From a virus: 25,390 nucleotides of DNA. The DNA lies in the IMG/VR virus record IMGVR_UViG_3300021356_000150, positions 1 through 25,390 of that record. One strand, written 5' to 3'. Below the pieces are notes generated by a model. The model had not been told where the DNA came from and did no database searches. It was given only the letters and a program-made list of their open reading frames with translations. The position numbers were made by a program, and so were the translations under genes. Within the stretch, counting starts at the first letter, position 1. The number at the start of each line of letters is the position of its first letter. Positions 7,960 to 15,247 of this stretch are shown piece after piece.

Positions 7960-8172
7960 CTACCAATCGGGATATTCCCAAGTATTATTGCTCTTCTTAA
8001 CTCTACTCTTAGTGCATTCCTTACATTCATATGAATATGATGATGCTACAGGACCTCTATCTTTTCTAGTCCTATAGAATCCATCGACTAAATTTTTAGT
8101 TACTCCACATTTCTTACACTCCCGTTCATACAGGAGTAGATGACCCAATTGTAGTTGGTCATCTAAGTCCAT
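7960..8172 (-). CDS. small CxxC...CxxC zinc-ribbon protein
   Basis: Protein of 70 aa with two Cys pairs, C19-x2-C22 (CKKC) and C50-x2-C53 (CKEC), separated by 27 residues: a likely zinc ribbon. The spacer has the pattern of small phage and HNH-associated zinc modules (TKNLVDGFYRTRKDRG), but no HNH catalytic residues are present. The chosen ATG at 8172 overlaps the gene 17 stop (TGATG), and GGGAG at 8181-8185 sits 8 bases upstream; an in-frame ATG at 8187 is less likely. T4 has no gene between 17 and 18, so this is an insertion, translationally coupled to the terminase. It may bind nucleic acid or a terminase or late-transcription partner. It could be a remnant of a homing endonuclease. Real gene likely; function unknown. 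Confidence 0.82.
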   Translation of the reverse strand: MDLDDQLQLGHLLLYERECKKCGVTKNLVDGFYRTRKDRGPVASSYSYECKECTKSRVKKSNNTWEYPDW

Positions 8173-9821
8173 CAATAATACTCCCACATATAAGCACGAT
8201 CACCATACTCATCAGTATGCCAGCGATCACCATCTTTATCGGTGAATGATCCTGTTATGTCATTGATTCCATCATCCAGGAATCCAAATGGTGCCATGTC
8301 TTGATCAATCTGATTTTTTTGCTCTTCGTATATTCTCTTGCGGATATCATTATCCGTCATCTCTTTGAAGTAGTCTTGTGCTACCAACCAAGCAAAGATA
8401 ACCAGACACATTGCAAGGTCATCATTACAACCTTCTTCTGCTTCAAATGAATTGTGTCTCTGAGCAAATGTAGTTAACTCAGAAATGATTTCATAATCAA
8501 GTGTAAGTAACTTAAAATCTTCAATCAGAGTTTTTAAGTTAGAACAACCAAGTTTCTTGACTTGTGCTGTTGTCCTAACTCCCATTTGTGACTTCTTTCC
8601 AGAAAACCCGTGCCCAACTACTTGTCCAGCACGACCTCTCATCGCTGCCATGAGCATGTTTTCATACTCAAGATCATAGTGTAGGATATTTGCTACCTGT
8701 TCTCCAATATCATTAACTTCTACTAGCACCCAAGCATCATTATATGCTTTCGCTGTTTGTTGAATGATGTTGGGAAACAACATCGGTTTAATTTCATTAT
8801 TTCGATACTTCGCTACTATCTTATAGGGAAACTCTGTAATATCGACGATGATAAATGCAGAATAATCATTACCCAAACCACGAGCAACATCAACAGTAGC
8901 GAGGTAGTTGTGTTCAGGTATTGCTTTTTCGTAGACATCTAAACCAGCATTCCTTTGAATAGGGTCTTCATATATGAGATTCTTAAGAATAGATGGGTTT
9001 ATAAGGGTATTGACAGAACCAAGAAACTCACACTCGAACTCAACTTTGAATTGCTGTTCTGATGTGTTAGCAATCGTCTGTTCTTTCCATACTTCATCTC
9101 TTCCAGGAACCTCGGACCAATGAACATCAGTTGGAATGTACTCATTTTTTCCTTTCTCCGCGTCGTGCCACATACGGTAGAAATGATTCATACCGTGTGG
9201 AGTGGATACAATGATTACTTTGGTGTTTTTACCAGAAGTAATAGTAGGATAAACAGATGCAAAGAACGAGTCAGCAACGTGATTTGGGACGAACGCGAAC
9301 TCGTCGAGAAAGAGGATGTTGAATGACATACCTCGGACAGCACTCGCAGACGTAGAAGCTGCCAGTATCTTACTGCCATTTTCTAACTCCATGGATCCTT
9401 TGTTCCAGGATAGTATACCCTGTTGCATCCATTTGGGCAAGTTTTCGTATGCAGTCTGTAACCTACCAAGAAGTTCTCTTGCGGTTGCTGCTTTGTTTGC
9501 TAGGATGCCAATATTAACGCTATCGTTAAAAACAGCGTAATGTAGAAGGTAAGATACCACAGTAGTGGACTTGCCAGTCTGTCTTGGCATTTTACAAATA
9601 TTGAATCTATTTTCATGGAAGTTGTTAATTAATTTTTCCTGAAAATGATATGGATGGAATTGAGTCAATCCCTCATCAAGAGAAACAATCTTGATATAAT
9701 TATTGGCAAAATATACGGGATCTTCTTTACACTTTAAAAATTCGACGATCTGTTCTTCTGTGAACTCGATCGCCGTATTTGCTTTTTTTAGATTTGGATT
9801 ACCAAGATACTGTTCACTCAT
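8172..9821 (-). CDS. 17: large terminase subunit gp17
   Basis: DNA-packaging motor and headful nuclease, acting at the portal. Length is 549 aa (T4 gp17 is 610). The ATPase domain has Walker A at residues 78-85 (MPRQTGKS), Walker B at about 169-174 (ILFLDEF, acidic pair D173/E174) and the coupling motif STPHG at 206-210. The RNase H-like nuclease domain has D311 (TVDVARG), E369 (LVEVND) and D467/D468 (NDDLAM), so both active sites look intact. The start MSEQYLGNPN at 9821 is 14 bases after the previous stop, with AGG about 9 bases upstream. Unlike T4, where gene 16 adjoins gene 17, a 713-aa gene separates them here. Identity is secure. Confidence 0.98.
   Translation of the reverse strand: MSEQYLGNPNLKKANTAIEFTEEQIVEFLKCKEDPVYFANNYIKIVSLDEGLTQFHPYHFQEKLINNFHENRFNICKMPRQTGKSTTVVSYLLHYAVFNDSVNIGILANKAATARELLGRLQTAYENLPKWMQQGILSWNKGSMELENGSKILAASTSASAVRGMSFNILFLDEFAFVPNHVADSFFASVYPTITSGKNTKVIIVSTPHGMNHFYRMWHDAEKGKNEYIPTDVHWSEVPGRDEVWKEQTIANTSEQQFKVEFECEFLGSVNTLINPSILKNLIYEDPIQRNAGLDVYEKAIPEHNYLATVDVARGLGNDYSAFIIVDITEFPYKIVAKYRNNEIKPMLFPNIIQQTAKAYNDAWVLVEVNDIGEQVANILHYDLEYENMLMAAMRGRAGQVVGHGFSGKKSQMGVRTTAQVKKLGCSNLKTLIEDFKLLTLDYEIISELTTFAQRHNSFEAEEGCNDDLAMCLVIFAWLVAQDYFKEMTDNDIRKRIYEEQKNQIDQDMAPFGFLDDGINDITGSFTDKDGDRWHTDEYGDRAYMWEYY
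8181..8185 (-). promoter_or_regulatory. ribosome binding site setting the start of the zinc-ribbon gene
   Basis: GGGAG, encoded within the last codons of gene 17, lies 8 bases before the ATG at 8172. It supports that ATG over the in-frame ATG at 8187 and indicates translation coupled to gp17. Confidence 0.6.
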
Positions 9822-9835
9822 AACAAAAACCTATT

Positions 9836-11977
9836 TCAACATCTCCAGCGTTTACGTGCTTTACAGATTTTCTTCTCTGGGGTCTTAGAACAATCAATGT
9901 TGTGCATATCTTTCTGACCCTTTGAGCGGGCACAGAATGACTTGCGTCTCTTTTTATCTTTACCTTTAGGATTTTTGCCAGTTACAGCAGTCTGTAACTT
10001 TGAACCTGGATTTTCACGCTTATAAGCATTAACAGATTTCTGACTCATACCATCAACACCATCATTACGATTTGATTTTTGCCAGTCTTCACCCAATTCA
10101 TGTGATTCGGGAATCTTTTGATCTACTTCTTTTTCAGTTTTAGGTCTTAATCCGGCAGCTGCTTTCAGTGCGTTAATTTTATCTCTTCCTTTTAACTTGT
10201 TTGCTGCTGCCACAGCAGCATTATACTTGTCATATCCAGGCATTGCTTCTTGGATTTCAACTTCTTCCTTTTTGATTTTTTCGCAACGATTGTAAGTCTT
10301 ACCAAATAGTTTTTGAGTTCCTACTTTTTTGTAACCCTTCCAGCACTTTTTTGCTTCATCAAGACCTTTAGCAACTTGAGCAACCTTTTTAGATTGCTGT
10401 GCGTGCATTTTTGAAGCACCTGCCAATTGCTTTGAAATTTCTTTCAATTTGTCTTGTTTTGTTTGTGCTTCATCAATCATATCACTTCCAATACCTTTAG
10501 TTGGTTGGAGCGGTTCTGCTTTGATGATATCTACAGACTCAACATCCATTGCCTGGAAATCATCTCTCCAGTTGGAGAACTCATATCCTTCCTTCTTGGT
10601 CTTATTACCCCAGTTCTTAGCGCCAACTTTACGGCACTTAACTAGAGCACCAGATGCATATGCACTTGGCCAGACAGAATATCTAGACTTGACCTTATAG
10701 TAGCAAGCATCTTTCTTGCCTTCATCAACCAGTTCACCTTCTGGTTCGTAATGTGCCTTATCTAAAGTAATTCCTTTTTTCTTCAAGTTCTGCTGTCTTA
10801 ATTTTTCAAGTTCCTGAGGAGTGCGAACTTTTCCATCAGCACATCTAATACAATCCATGGGACCTGTACCCCAAGCATCGCGTTCGGTAACAACTTCACC
10901 CTCTGGTTCATATGAGTTTCTAAGTCTCTGCATATTTGGATTCAAAGTTCCACGTCTCACACCAGCACCATCTTCAATTGCTCTTTGTCTAGCACCAGCA
11001 CCAAAAGGACTGCCACCCAAAGTTGCATTCTGTCTAGCATTATCTAATGCCTTATGAGCCTTTTTGCTAAGATGTTTTGCTCCTTTATAAAGGGCATATC
11101 CCGCAGCACCAGCAAGGGGGATAGCAAGAGCTGCTGGAATTTCATGAAGATCTTCTAAGTCTGATCTCCAGTTTGAATAAGATGCTGTTACCACTTTTGC
11201 TTTTCCTTTTCTATCGGGATTTGAATCTTCTCTACGTTTTTTTGCTGCTCTTCTTTCTCTCTCTTTCTTGCTCATGTTGGCTCGATCATCAGCATCACGG
11301 CAAAATGGTTTAGTTTTTTGTCCTGGTTGTCTAGCACATGGTTTTCCATCGTACTTACCACCTGCTTGAACCCAACCACCACCTTTAAACCAGTCGCGGA
11401 GCGAGTAACCTTTGGACTTAGCAGACTTACCGTCGCGTTTCTCAGTAATGGTTTGTTCATCTACGTATCCAGCAACAGCATCAGTATCGTGATCCATGTC
11501 AGTAATCTTTGCCTGCATCCAAGCGGGAAGATCTTTTTCTTTCTTACCAAGTTTTCTTCTGATAAGTTTGATTCTTTCTTCCGCTTTCTTTAATTGAGTC
11601 TGTGCCATGGAAACTTCATGATCACCTTTAGACTCTTTTCCTTCAGTTACTTTTCTACCCCTACAATGGGCTCGTTGAGAGAATCCTTTTGGATTATCAC
11701 AATCGATGGACTTTTTATACTTTGCGCTCCACGCCTCTGATACTCCTCCGCCATTAGAGCCCCCATCAGACCCCCCATTCCCATTTCCATTGCCATTTGC
11801 ACCATTTCCGTTGCCATTCTTCTTCTTACCGTTGGTCTCCTCTTTGTTTTCATCTTTATGTTCACTGTCGCGCATCAAAATACCCGTAGGCATTACATGC
11901 CAACCTTTAGGAATCTTTTTACACTTCTTTGAAGCGTAACAGTAATAATACCCTTTTTTACAGGACTTCTTTGCCAT
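9836..11977 (-). CDS. Cys/Lys-rich modular protein inserted between small and large terminase genes
   Basis: Protein of 713 aa, very basic, function unknown. It looks like a chain of short modules. (1) N-terminal C6/C13/C19 module (KKGYYYCYASKKCKKIPKGW). (2) Gly/Asn linker 54-78. (3) C93/C105 (SIDCDNPKGFSQRAHCRGRK). (4) Helix about 125-145. (5) C214/C226 (GKPCARQPGQKTKPFCRDAD) and a basic stretch. (6) Hydrophobic segment 280-299. (7) C376/C379. (8) C425/C448 (YSVWPSAYASGALVKCRK). (9) C545/C565 (CWKGYKKVGTQKLFGKTYNR). (10) C682/C696/C705/C713 at the end. SNWR-x-D occurs at 268 and 468, YEPEGE at 356 and 410. Similar modules occur, as far as I recall, in unnamed marine phage proteins. The start overlaps the gene 16 stop (TAATG); gene 17 follows after 14 bases. 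It may be a virion or internal head protein, a packaging factor or a polyprotein. Confidence 0.9.
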   Translation of the reverse strand: MAKKSCKKGYYYCYASKKCKKIPKGWHVMPTGILMRDSEHKDENKEETNGKKKNGNGNGANGNGNGNGGSDGGSNGGGVSEAWSAKYKKSIDCDNPKGFSQRAHCRGRKVTEGKESKGDHEVSMAQTQLKKAEERIKLIRRKLGKKEKDLPAWMQAKITDMDHDTDAVAGYVDEQTITEKRDGKSAKSKGYSLRDWFKGGGWVQAGGKYDGKPCARQPGQKTKPFCRDADDRANMSKKERERRAAKKRREDSNPDRKGKAKVVTASYSNWRSDLEDLHEIPAALAIPLAGAAGYALYKGAKHLSKKAHKALDNARQNATLGGSPFGAGARQRAIEDGAGVRRGTLNPNMQRLRNSYEPEGEVVTERDAWGTGPMDCIRCADGKVRTPQELEKLRQQNLKKKGITLDKAHYEPEGELVDEGKKDACYYKVKSRYSVWPSAYASGALVKCRKVGAKNWGNKTKKEGYEFSNWRDDFQAMDVESVDIIKAEPLQPTKGIGSDMIDEAQTKQDKLKEISKQLAGASKMHAQQSKKVAQVAKGLDEAKKCWKGYKKVGTQKLFGKTYNRCEKIKKEEVEIQEAMPGYDKYNAAVAAANKLKGRDKINALKAAAGLRPKTEKEVDQKIPESHELGEDWQKSNRNDGVDGMSQKSVNAYKRENPGSKLQTAVTGKNPKGKDKKRRKSFCARSKGQKDMHNIDCSKTPEKKICKARKRWRC
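11771..11818 (-). repeat. hexanucleotide repeat encoding an Asn-Gly linker
   Basis: About eight imperfect copies of a 6-base unit (AAY-GGN) encode alternating Asn-Gly at residues 54-69 of the 713-aa protein. The linker continues as a Gly/Ser-rich run to residue 78. It is low-complexity, probably flexible, and prone to length change by slippage. Confidence 0.8.
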
Positions 11978-12408
11978 TACTTACTATCTTCATCATTATT
12001 ATTTAGAAAACCTTGCTTGAGTAGTTTTGATAACTCTGATGTAGATCCAACAAAAAGTGCGTTGTTAGTAACATTGCTTGGACCTTTCTTTGTATTATCT
12101 TCTTCTAAATCTTTTAATTTCTTTTGAAGATCTGCCAATTTATCTGTTGTATCGGCAACACTCTTGATAAGTTGACCAGCAACTTCATATGCTCTAGGAC
12201 TTGCACTTTCTCCAGCAAGTTCCATAATACCATTGATTGCTTCCTGACCTTTTTCTATGAGTGAATATAAATTAGCACGGGTATATTCATAGTCTTTTTT
12301 TATATCATCCTTCTCTTCCTTTATAGGAACAGGTTTACTTGGTTTTGATTCAACAATGCTACTTTCAATATCAAGTGCGTTGTCAATCGACTCATAATTA
12401 TTACTCAT
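11977..12408 (-). CDS. 16: small terminase subunit gp16
   Basis: DNA-recognition and regulatory subunit of the packaging motor. Length is 143 aa (T4 gp16 is 164). The N-terminal about 30 residues are polar and disordered. The centre is a helical pair (residues about 40-105; SPRAYEVAGQLIKSVADTTD resembles the SPRHMEV helix of T4 gp16). The C-terminal NNALFVGSTSELSKLLKQG matches T4 NATVFMGSPTELMD. It starts 5 bases after gene 15 without a clear Shine-Dalgarno sequence, and its TAA overlaps the ATG of the 713-aa gene. Position after 13-14-15 is as in T4. Identity is secure from the C-terminal motif plus synteny. Confidence 0.95.
   Translation of the reverse strand: MSNNYESIDNALDIESSIVESKPSKPVPIKEEKDDIKKDYEYTRANLYSLIEKGQEAINGIMELAGESASPRAYEVAGQLIKSVADTTDKLADLQKKLKDLEEDNTKKGPSNVTNNALFVGSTSELSKLLKQGFLNNNDEDSK
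12000..12007 (-). promoter_or_regulatory. possible CTAAATA late promoter before the 713-aa gene
   Basis: The minus strand reads TCTAAATA inside the last codons of gene 16, 23 bases before the start of the 713-aa gene. It matches the cyanomyovirus-type box, but lies in coding sequence (CTA-AAT-AAT for Leu-Asn-Asn), so chance is a real alternative. Confidence 0.35.
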
Positions 12409-12413
12409 GATTA

Positions 12414-13259
12414 TTAAATATCAGTTTGACGAACTTGACTGTAGGTTTTACCATCATTGAAGAATTCTGAGGTTTCAGAGAAACCAAAGTCGTCTCCTGG
12501 TTCAAGTAACTTATGATCTGCTTCATTAATTACACCATCATTGTTTCTATCAATTTTAGATGTAGGTGTAACTGTATAACGCATTTCTCGTTTTGCAGTT
12601 TTAGTATCTGTACTGGTATACATATCGACTTGAACCTTGCGGATAAGTCCATCGCTGCTGTCTGCGATATGACCAAACAGATATGTCTTAGCAGTAAATG
12701 ATAATGTATGAATCAGTGCTCTTCTTGTATCAAAGTTTCCTTCATAATCATCTTGAAAATTTACAGACTCAAGGATGATTGGAATATCTCTCTTTTCACC
12801 AATCGATTCAACTAAGTCAATAGTTAAATTAAAATGTGGTTGGAAATATGGTAAGATCTGCTCCAGAACTTGGAGTGAATCATCATTTAGTTTAGACAGA
12901 ATATTTAATTCAAATCCAATATTATATGGAACAGGCATGAATACTTTCTTTACCTTGCTTCCATCATCACAAGTTTTGAAAGTTTGAATTAAACTAGACT
13001 TTCTAGTAGAATCATATGAGATAGATGTCATTTCAAATGACATTCTAGGCATAGTGATTTGAATTGGTTTATTCAAATCTGCTTGCTGAGTAAGTCTTGC
13101 TAAAAACTTTTGACTTGGACCATATGCCAGAGGCACTTTCATGTCACTAATATCATTACCATTTTTGTCTTGATGGCGAATATGGATATCATTAAATAGC
13201 GTTCCAAACGCTATAATGGTTTTCCTGACAATTTCGTGGTAATAATAATTTCCTAACAT
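12414..13259 (-). CDS. 15: tail completion / sheath terminator gp15, with an EF-hand-like loop
   Basis: gp15 caps the sheath and tube and joins the tail to the head. Length is 281 aa (T4 gp15 is 272). The N-terminus MLGNYYYHEIVRKTIIAFGT, the PRMSFEMTSISYD segment and LQVLEQILPYFQPHFNLTID match T4 gp15 closely; EQILPYFQPHFN is identical to my recollection of T4. Near the C-terminus, residues 237-248 (DRNNDGVINEAD) form a classic Ca-binding EF-hand/dockerin loop (D1, N3, D5, G6, I8, D12) that I do not recall in T4 gp15. The ATG overlaps the gene 14 stop (TAATG), so the two are translationally coupled; a weak TGGAA lies upstream. Identity is secure; calcium binding is inferred from the loop alone. 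Confidence 0.95.
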   Translation of the reverse strand: MLGNYYYHEIVRKTIIAFGTLFNDIHIRHQDKNGNDISDMKVPLAYGPSQKFLARLTQQADLNKPIQITMPRMSFEMTSISYDSTRKSSLIQTFKTCDDGSKVKKVFMPVPYNIGFELNILSKLNDDSLQVLEQILPYFQPHFNLTIDLVESIGEKRDIPIILESVNFQDDYEGNFDTRRALIHTLSFTAKTYLFGHIADSSDGLIRKVQVDMYTSTDTKTAKREMRYTVTPTSKIDRNNDGVINEADHKLLEPGDDFGFSETSEFFNDGKTYSQVRQTDI

Positions 13260-15247
13260 TAGAAAGTTCCAAAGGGATTAGATTCCGAGAAGTCTATGAG
13301 ACTATCTCCCAGAGTTTCAAACTCATCGTTCTCGGTATATTTATCATAAGTATCATCTTGTACATAGTTATTAGTGACATATCTAGCACCTGATGTTTCT
13401 CCGATGATTGTTTCACCTGGGAAAAACTTACCATCTGGTGCAGTCTTAGAAGTTCCAACGTTAGAAACTTTGAGGACCAATGTATCAACATCCCAGTCTT
13501 TAACCCTTGCTCTAAGGAAGGATCTAGAACCAGTAACAACTTCATTGAACTGGAATGTTCCAATACCAACAAGTGCCTCTGGATCTGCGATAGTAACCAC
13601 AGGTGCCTGAGTATATCCTTTTCCTGCATCCTCAATCAATATTGATTTAACTACATTTGTAGTTCCATCAAGACCAATAGAAGCAATACCAACAGCAGCA
13701 GATGTGCTTGGATCCTTAAATTCAGGAGCATTGGATATTGTAACTACTGGTGCATTTACATGTGGTTCTTTCGTATATCCACTACCAGCATTTGTTAATG
13801 TAATACCAGTAATAGTACCATTATTACTTACAACTGCTGTTCCTGTTGCGGTTGTTCCAACGCCTGTTGTAACAGAATCAACCATTAGGCGGAAGTTGTC
13901 GTTTCCACTTCCATCTCTTGCTTCATAGTAATCACCAGATGGATTGGAACTTACTTCAAAATCATAACCACCATAGACAGTTGTAAATCCAGTTACACCA
14001 CCACTTCCATTAACAGAATCGATACGGATTATTGCTTCCGTTCCACCCATGCTTACATTGTTTGGAACCAATCTAACAGTTTCATTTGCTTGATATCCAC
14101 TACCAGCGTTCACAGATCTTATCGAATCAAGAACACCAGATCTTGTAGGTGTGGATACTGTTACTGTTGGTGCTCCCGTATATGCTACACCTGTAGCCGT
14201 CATAACAAAAGCAGTAATGGTTCCACTAGCACCCACTGTTGCAGTTGCTGTTGCTCCAGGATCAGGTCTAGGAATTGTTACTGTTGGGGCAGTTCCATAT
14301 CCAACACCAGAATCTGTAATCACAAATCTAATAACACCTTGACCACTTGTAATCAATGGTGCTGTAGCGGCAGCACCTACACCACCTCCTCCTGTGATAG
14401 TAACTGTTGGAGCGACAGTGTATCCAGCACCAGCATTTGTAAGAAGAATCTTTTCAAGTGATGTAACACCACCTTTTGTAGTTAACACACCAACTGCCGT
14501 TGCGTTATCACCAATACTTCCTGTTGGAGATGTTGTAATTGAAATGGTTGGTGTAGAAGTATATCCCGAACCATCATCATTCAGGAAAATTTTTCTTACA
14601 TATCCACTAGTTTGAGTACCCTGAATAATAGCAGAAGCAGTTGCTGTCCTGCCAGCACCAATCATATTGATTGTAGTAATATATCCTTCATCTTGAATTT
14701 GAGTATCGATTTCATAATTGCTAGTATCAATAACTTCATCCTCATATTCAAAGAGTTCACACTTAAGCATGTAAACGTAGTTTTTACCTAATTGATAAAA
14801 TGGATCTTCATGCTCAACAAATTTAATTTCAAATAAACGTTGACCTAATGGGAAATAAACTAAATCCCCTTCTCTAGGTCTAGTAGGAGTTGGAAGTTCA
14901 CTATCATCAGTACCATCATCCTGACCTGCCATAAATGGAGCGATGAAATCCTCAAATCTCTCTTTAGAGATAGTGAGCATTAATTCGTCTCTTACACTTA
15001 CACCAAACTTTGTAAGAATATCTCCTGCACCAGAATATCCATCAAAATTATTGACATATGCTTCTATGGCAAAGTTATCATCAAACTTTGATGATTGTAC
15101 TTCTTCCAGAACCGTTTTTCTATTTACAAACTTTCTTGGAATATACGTTACTTCAACACCATGAAAAGAAAGGTGTTCGTTTACTAAATCTTGGACTAAT
15201 CTCTGTTCAGAGGCAGTCCCTTGTAGAAAGAACGGATTAAGTGCCAT
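13259..15247 (-). CDS. 14: neck protein gp14 enlarged by G-x-G-Y-T repeats
   Basis: gp14 joins gp13 on the portal to close the filled head and accept the tail. Length is 662 aa against 256 in T4. The gp14 core is at residues 1-185 (LVNEHLSFHGVEVTYIPRKF, REGDLVYFPLGQRLFEI, EHEDPFYQLGKNYVY), and the C-terminal end SESNPFGTF matches the SSPFDNDF end of T4. Between them lies a 370-residue insert with seven repeats of the type (N/D)-x-G-x-G-Y-T-x2-P-T-V-T-I at residues 224-552. It is followed by GETIIGETSGARYV at 611-624, a module also seen in the giant fibre-like protein. Repeats of this Gly/Thr/Val type suggest a beta structure exposed on the neck. The ATG overlaps the gene 13 stop (TAATG). Identity of the core is firm; the role of the insert is unknown. 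Confidence 0.94.
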   Translation of the reverse strand: MALNPFFLQGTASEQRLVQDLVNEHLSFHGVEVTYIPRKFVNRKTVLEEVQSSKFDDNFAIEAYVNNFDGYSGAGDILTKFGVSVRDELMLTISKERFEDFIAPFMAGQDDGTDDSELPTPTRPREGDLVYFPLGQRLFEIKFVEHEDPFYQLGKNYVYMLKCELFEYEDEVIDTSNYEIDTQIQDEGYITTINMIGAGRTATASAIIQGTQTSGYVRKIFLNDDGSGYTSTPTISITTSPTGSIGDNATAVGVLTTKGGVTSLEKILLTNAGAGYTVAPTVTITGGGGVGAAATAPLITSGQGVIRFVITDSGVGYGTAPTVTIPRPDPGATATATVGASGTITAFVMTATGVAYTGAPTVTVSTPTRSGVLDSIRSVNAGSGYQANETVRLVPNNVSMGGTEAIIRIDSVNGSGGVTGFTTVYGGYDFEVSSNPSGDYYEARDGSGNDNFRLMVDSVTTGVGTTATGTAVVSNNGTITGITLTNAGSGYTKEPHVNAPVVTISNAPEFKDPSTSAAVGIASIGLDGTTNVVKSILIEDAGKGYTQAPVVTIADPEALVGIGTFQFNEVVTGSRSFLRARVKDWDVDTLVLKVSNVGTSKTAPDGKFFPGETIIGETSGARYVTNNYVQDDTYDKYTENDEFETLGDSLIDFSESNPFGTF
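13568..14605 (-). repeat. seven-copy G-x-G-Y repeat array within gene 14
   Basis: Seven degenerate protein repeats, about 30-110 residues apart, share N-A-G-S-G-Y-T then A-P-T-V-T-I. The copies read DDGSGYTSTPTISIT, NAGAGYTVAPTVTIT, DSGVGYGTAPTVTIP, ATGVAYTGAPTVTVS, NAGSGYQANETVRLV, NAGSGYTKEP and DAGKGYTQAPVVTIA. At DNA level the plus strand repeats blocks like TATCCACTACCAGCATTTGT with a few changes. Copies 5 to 6 are spaced more widely by a Gly-rich stretch, so the array is uneven. Confidence 0.88.

Noticed and set aside
7969-7979. Small inverted repeat (GGGA-TAT-TCCC) considered as a terminator after the terminase operon
   Set aside because: Arms are only 4 bases, it lies inside the 70-aa gene before its stop, and no T-tract follows on the minus strand.
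8173-8187. Upstream ATG (8187) for the zinc-ribbon gene
   Set aside because: It lies inside the gene 17 coding end; the ATG at 8172 has better-spaced GGGAG and a TGATG overlap.
14090-14461. Plus-strand 123-aa frame rich in Ser and Cys, resembling a Cys-rich repeat protein
   Set aside because: It is the complement of the gp14 G-x-G-Y-T repeat array; the repeats belong to gp14.
13568-14605. CRISPR-like array suggested by repeated blocks
   Set aside because: Repeats are degenerate, unevenly spaced, in frame and encode a protein motif; there are no unique spacers of constant length.
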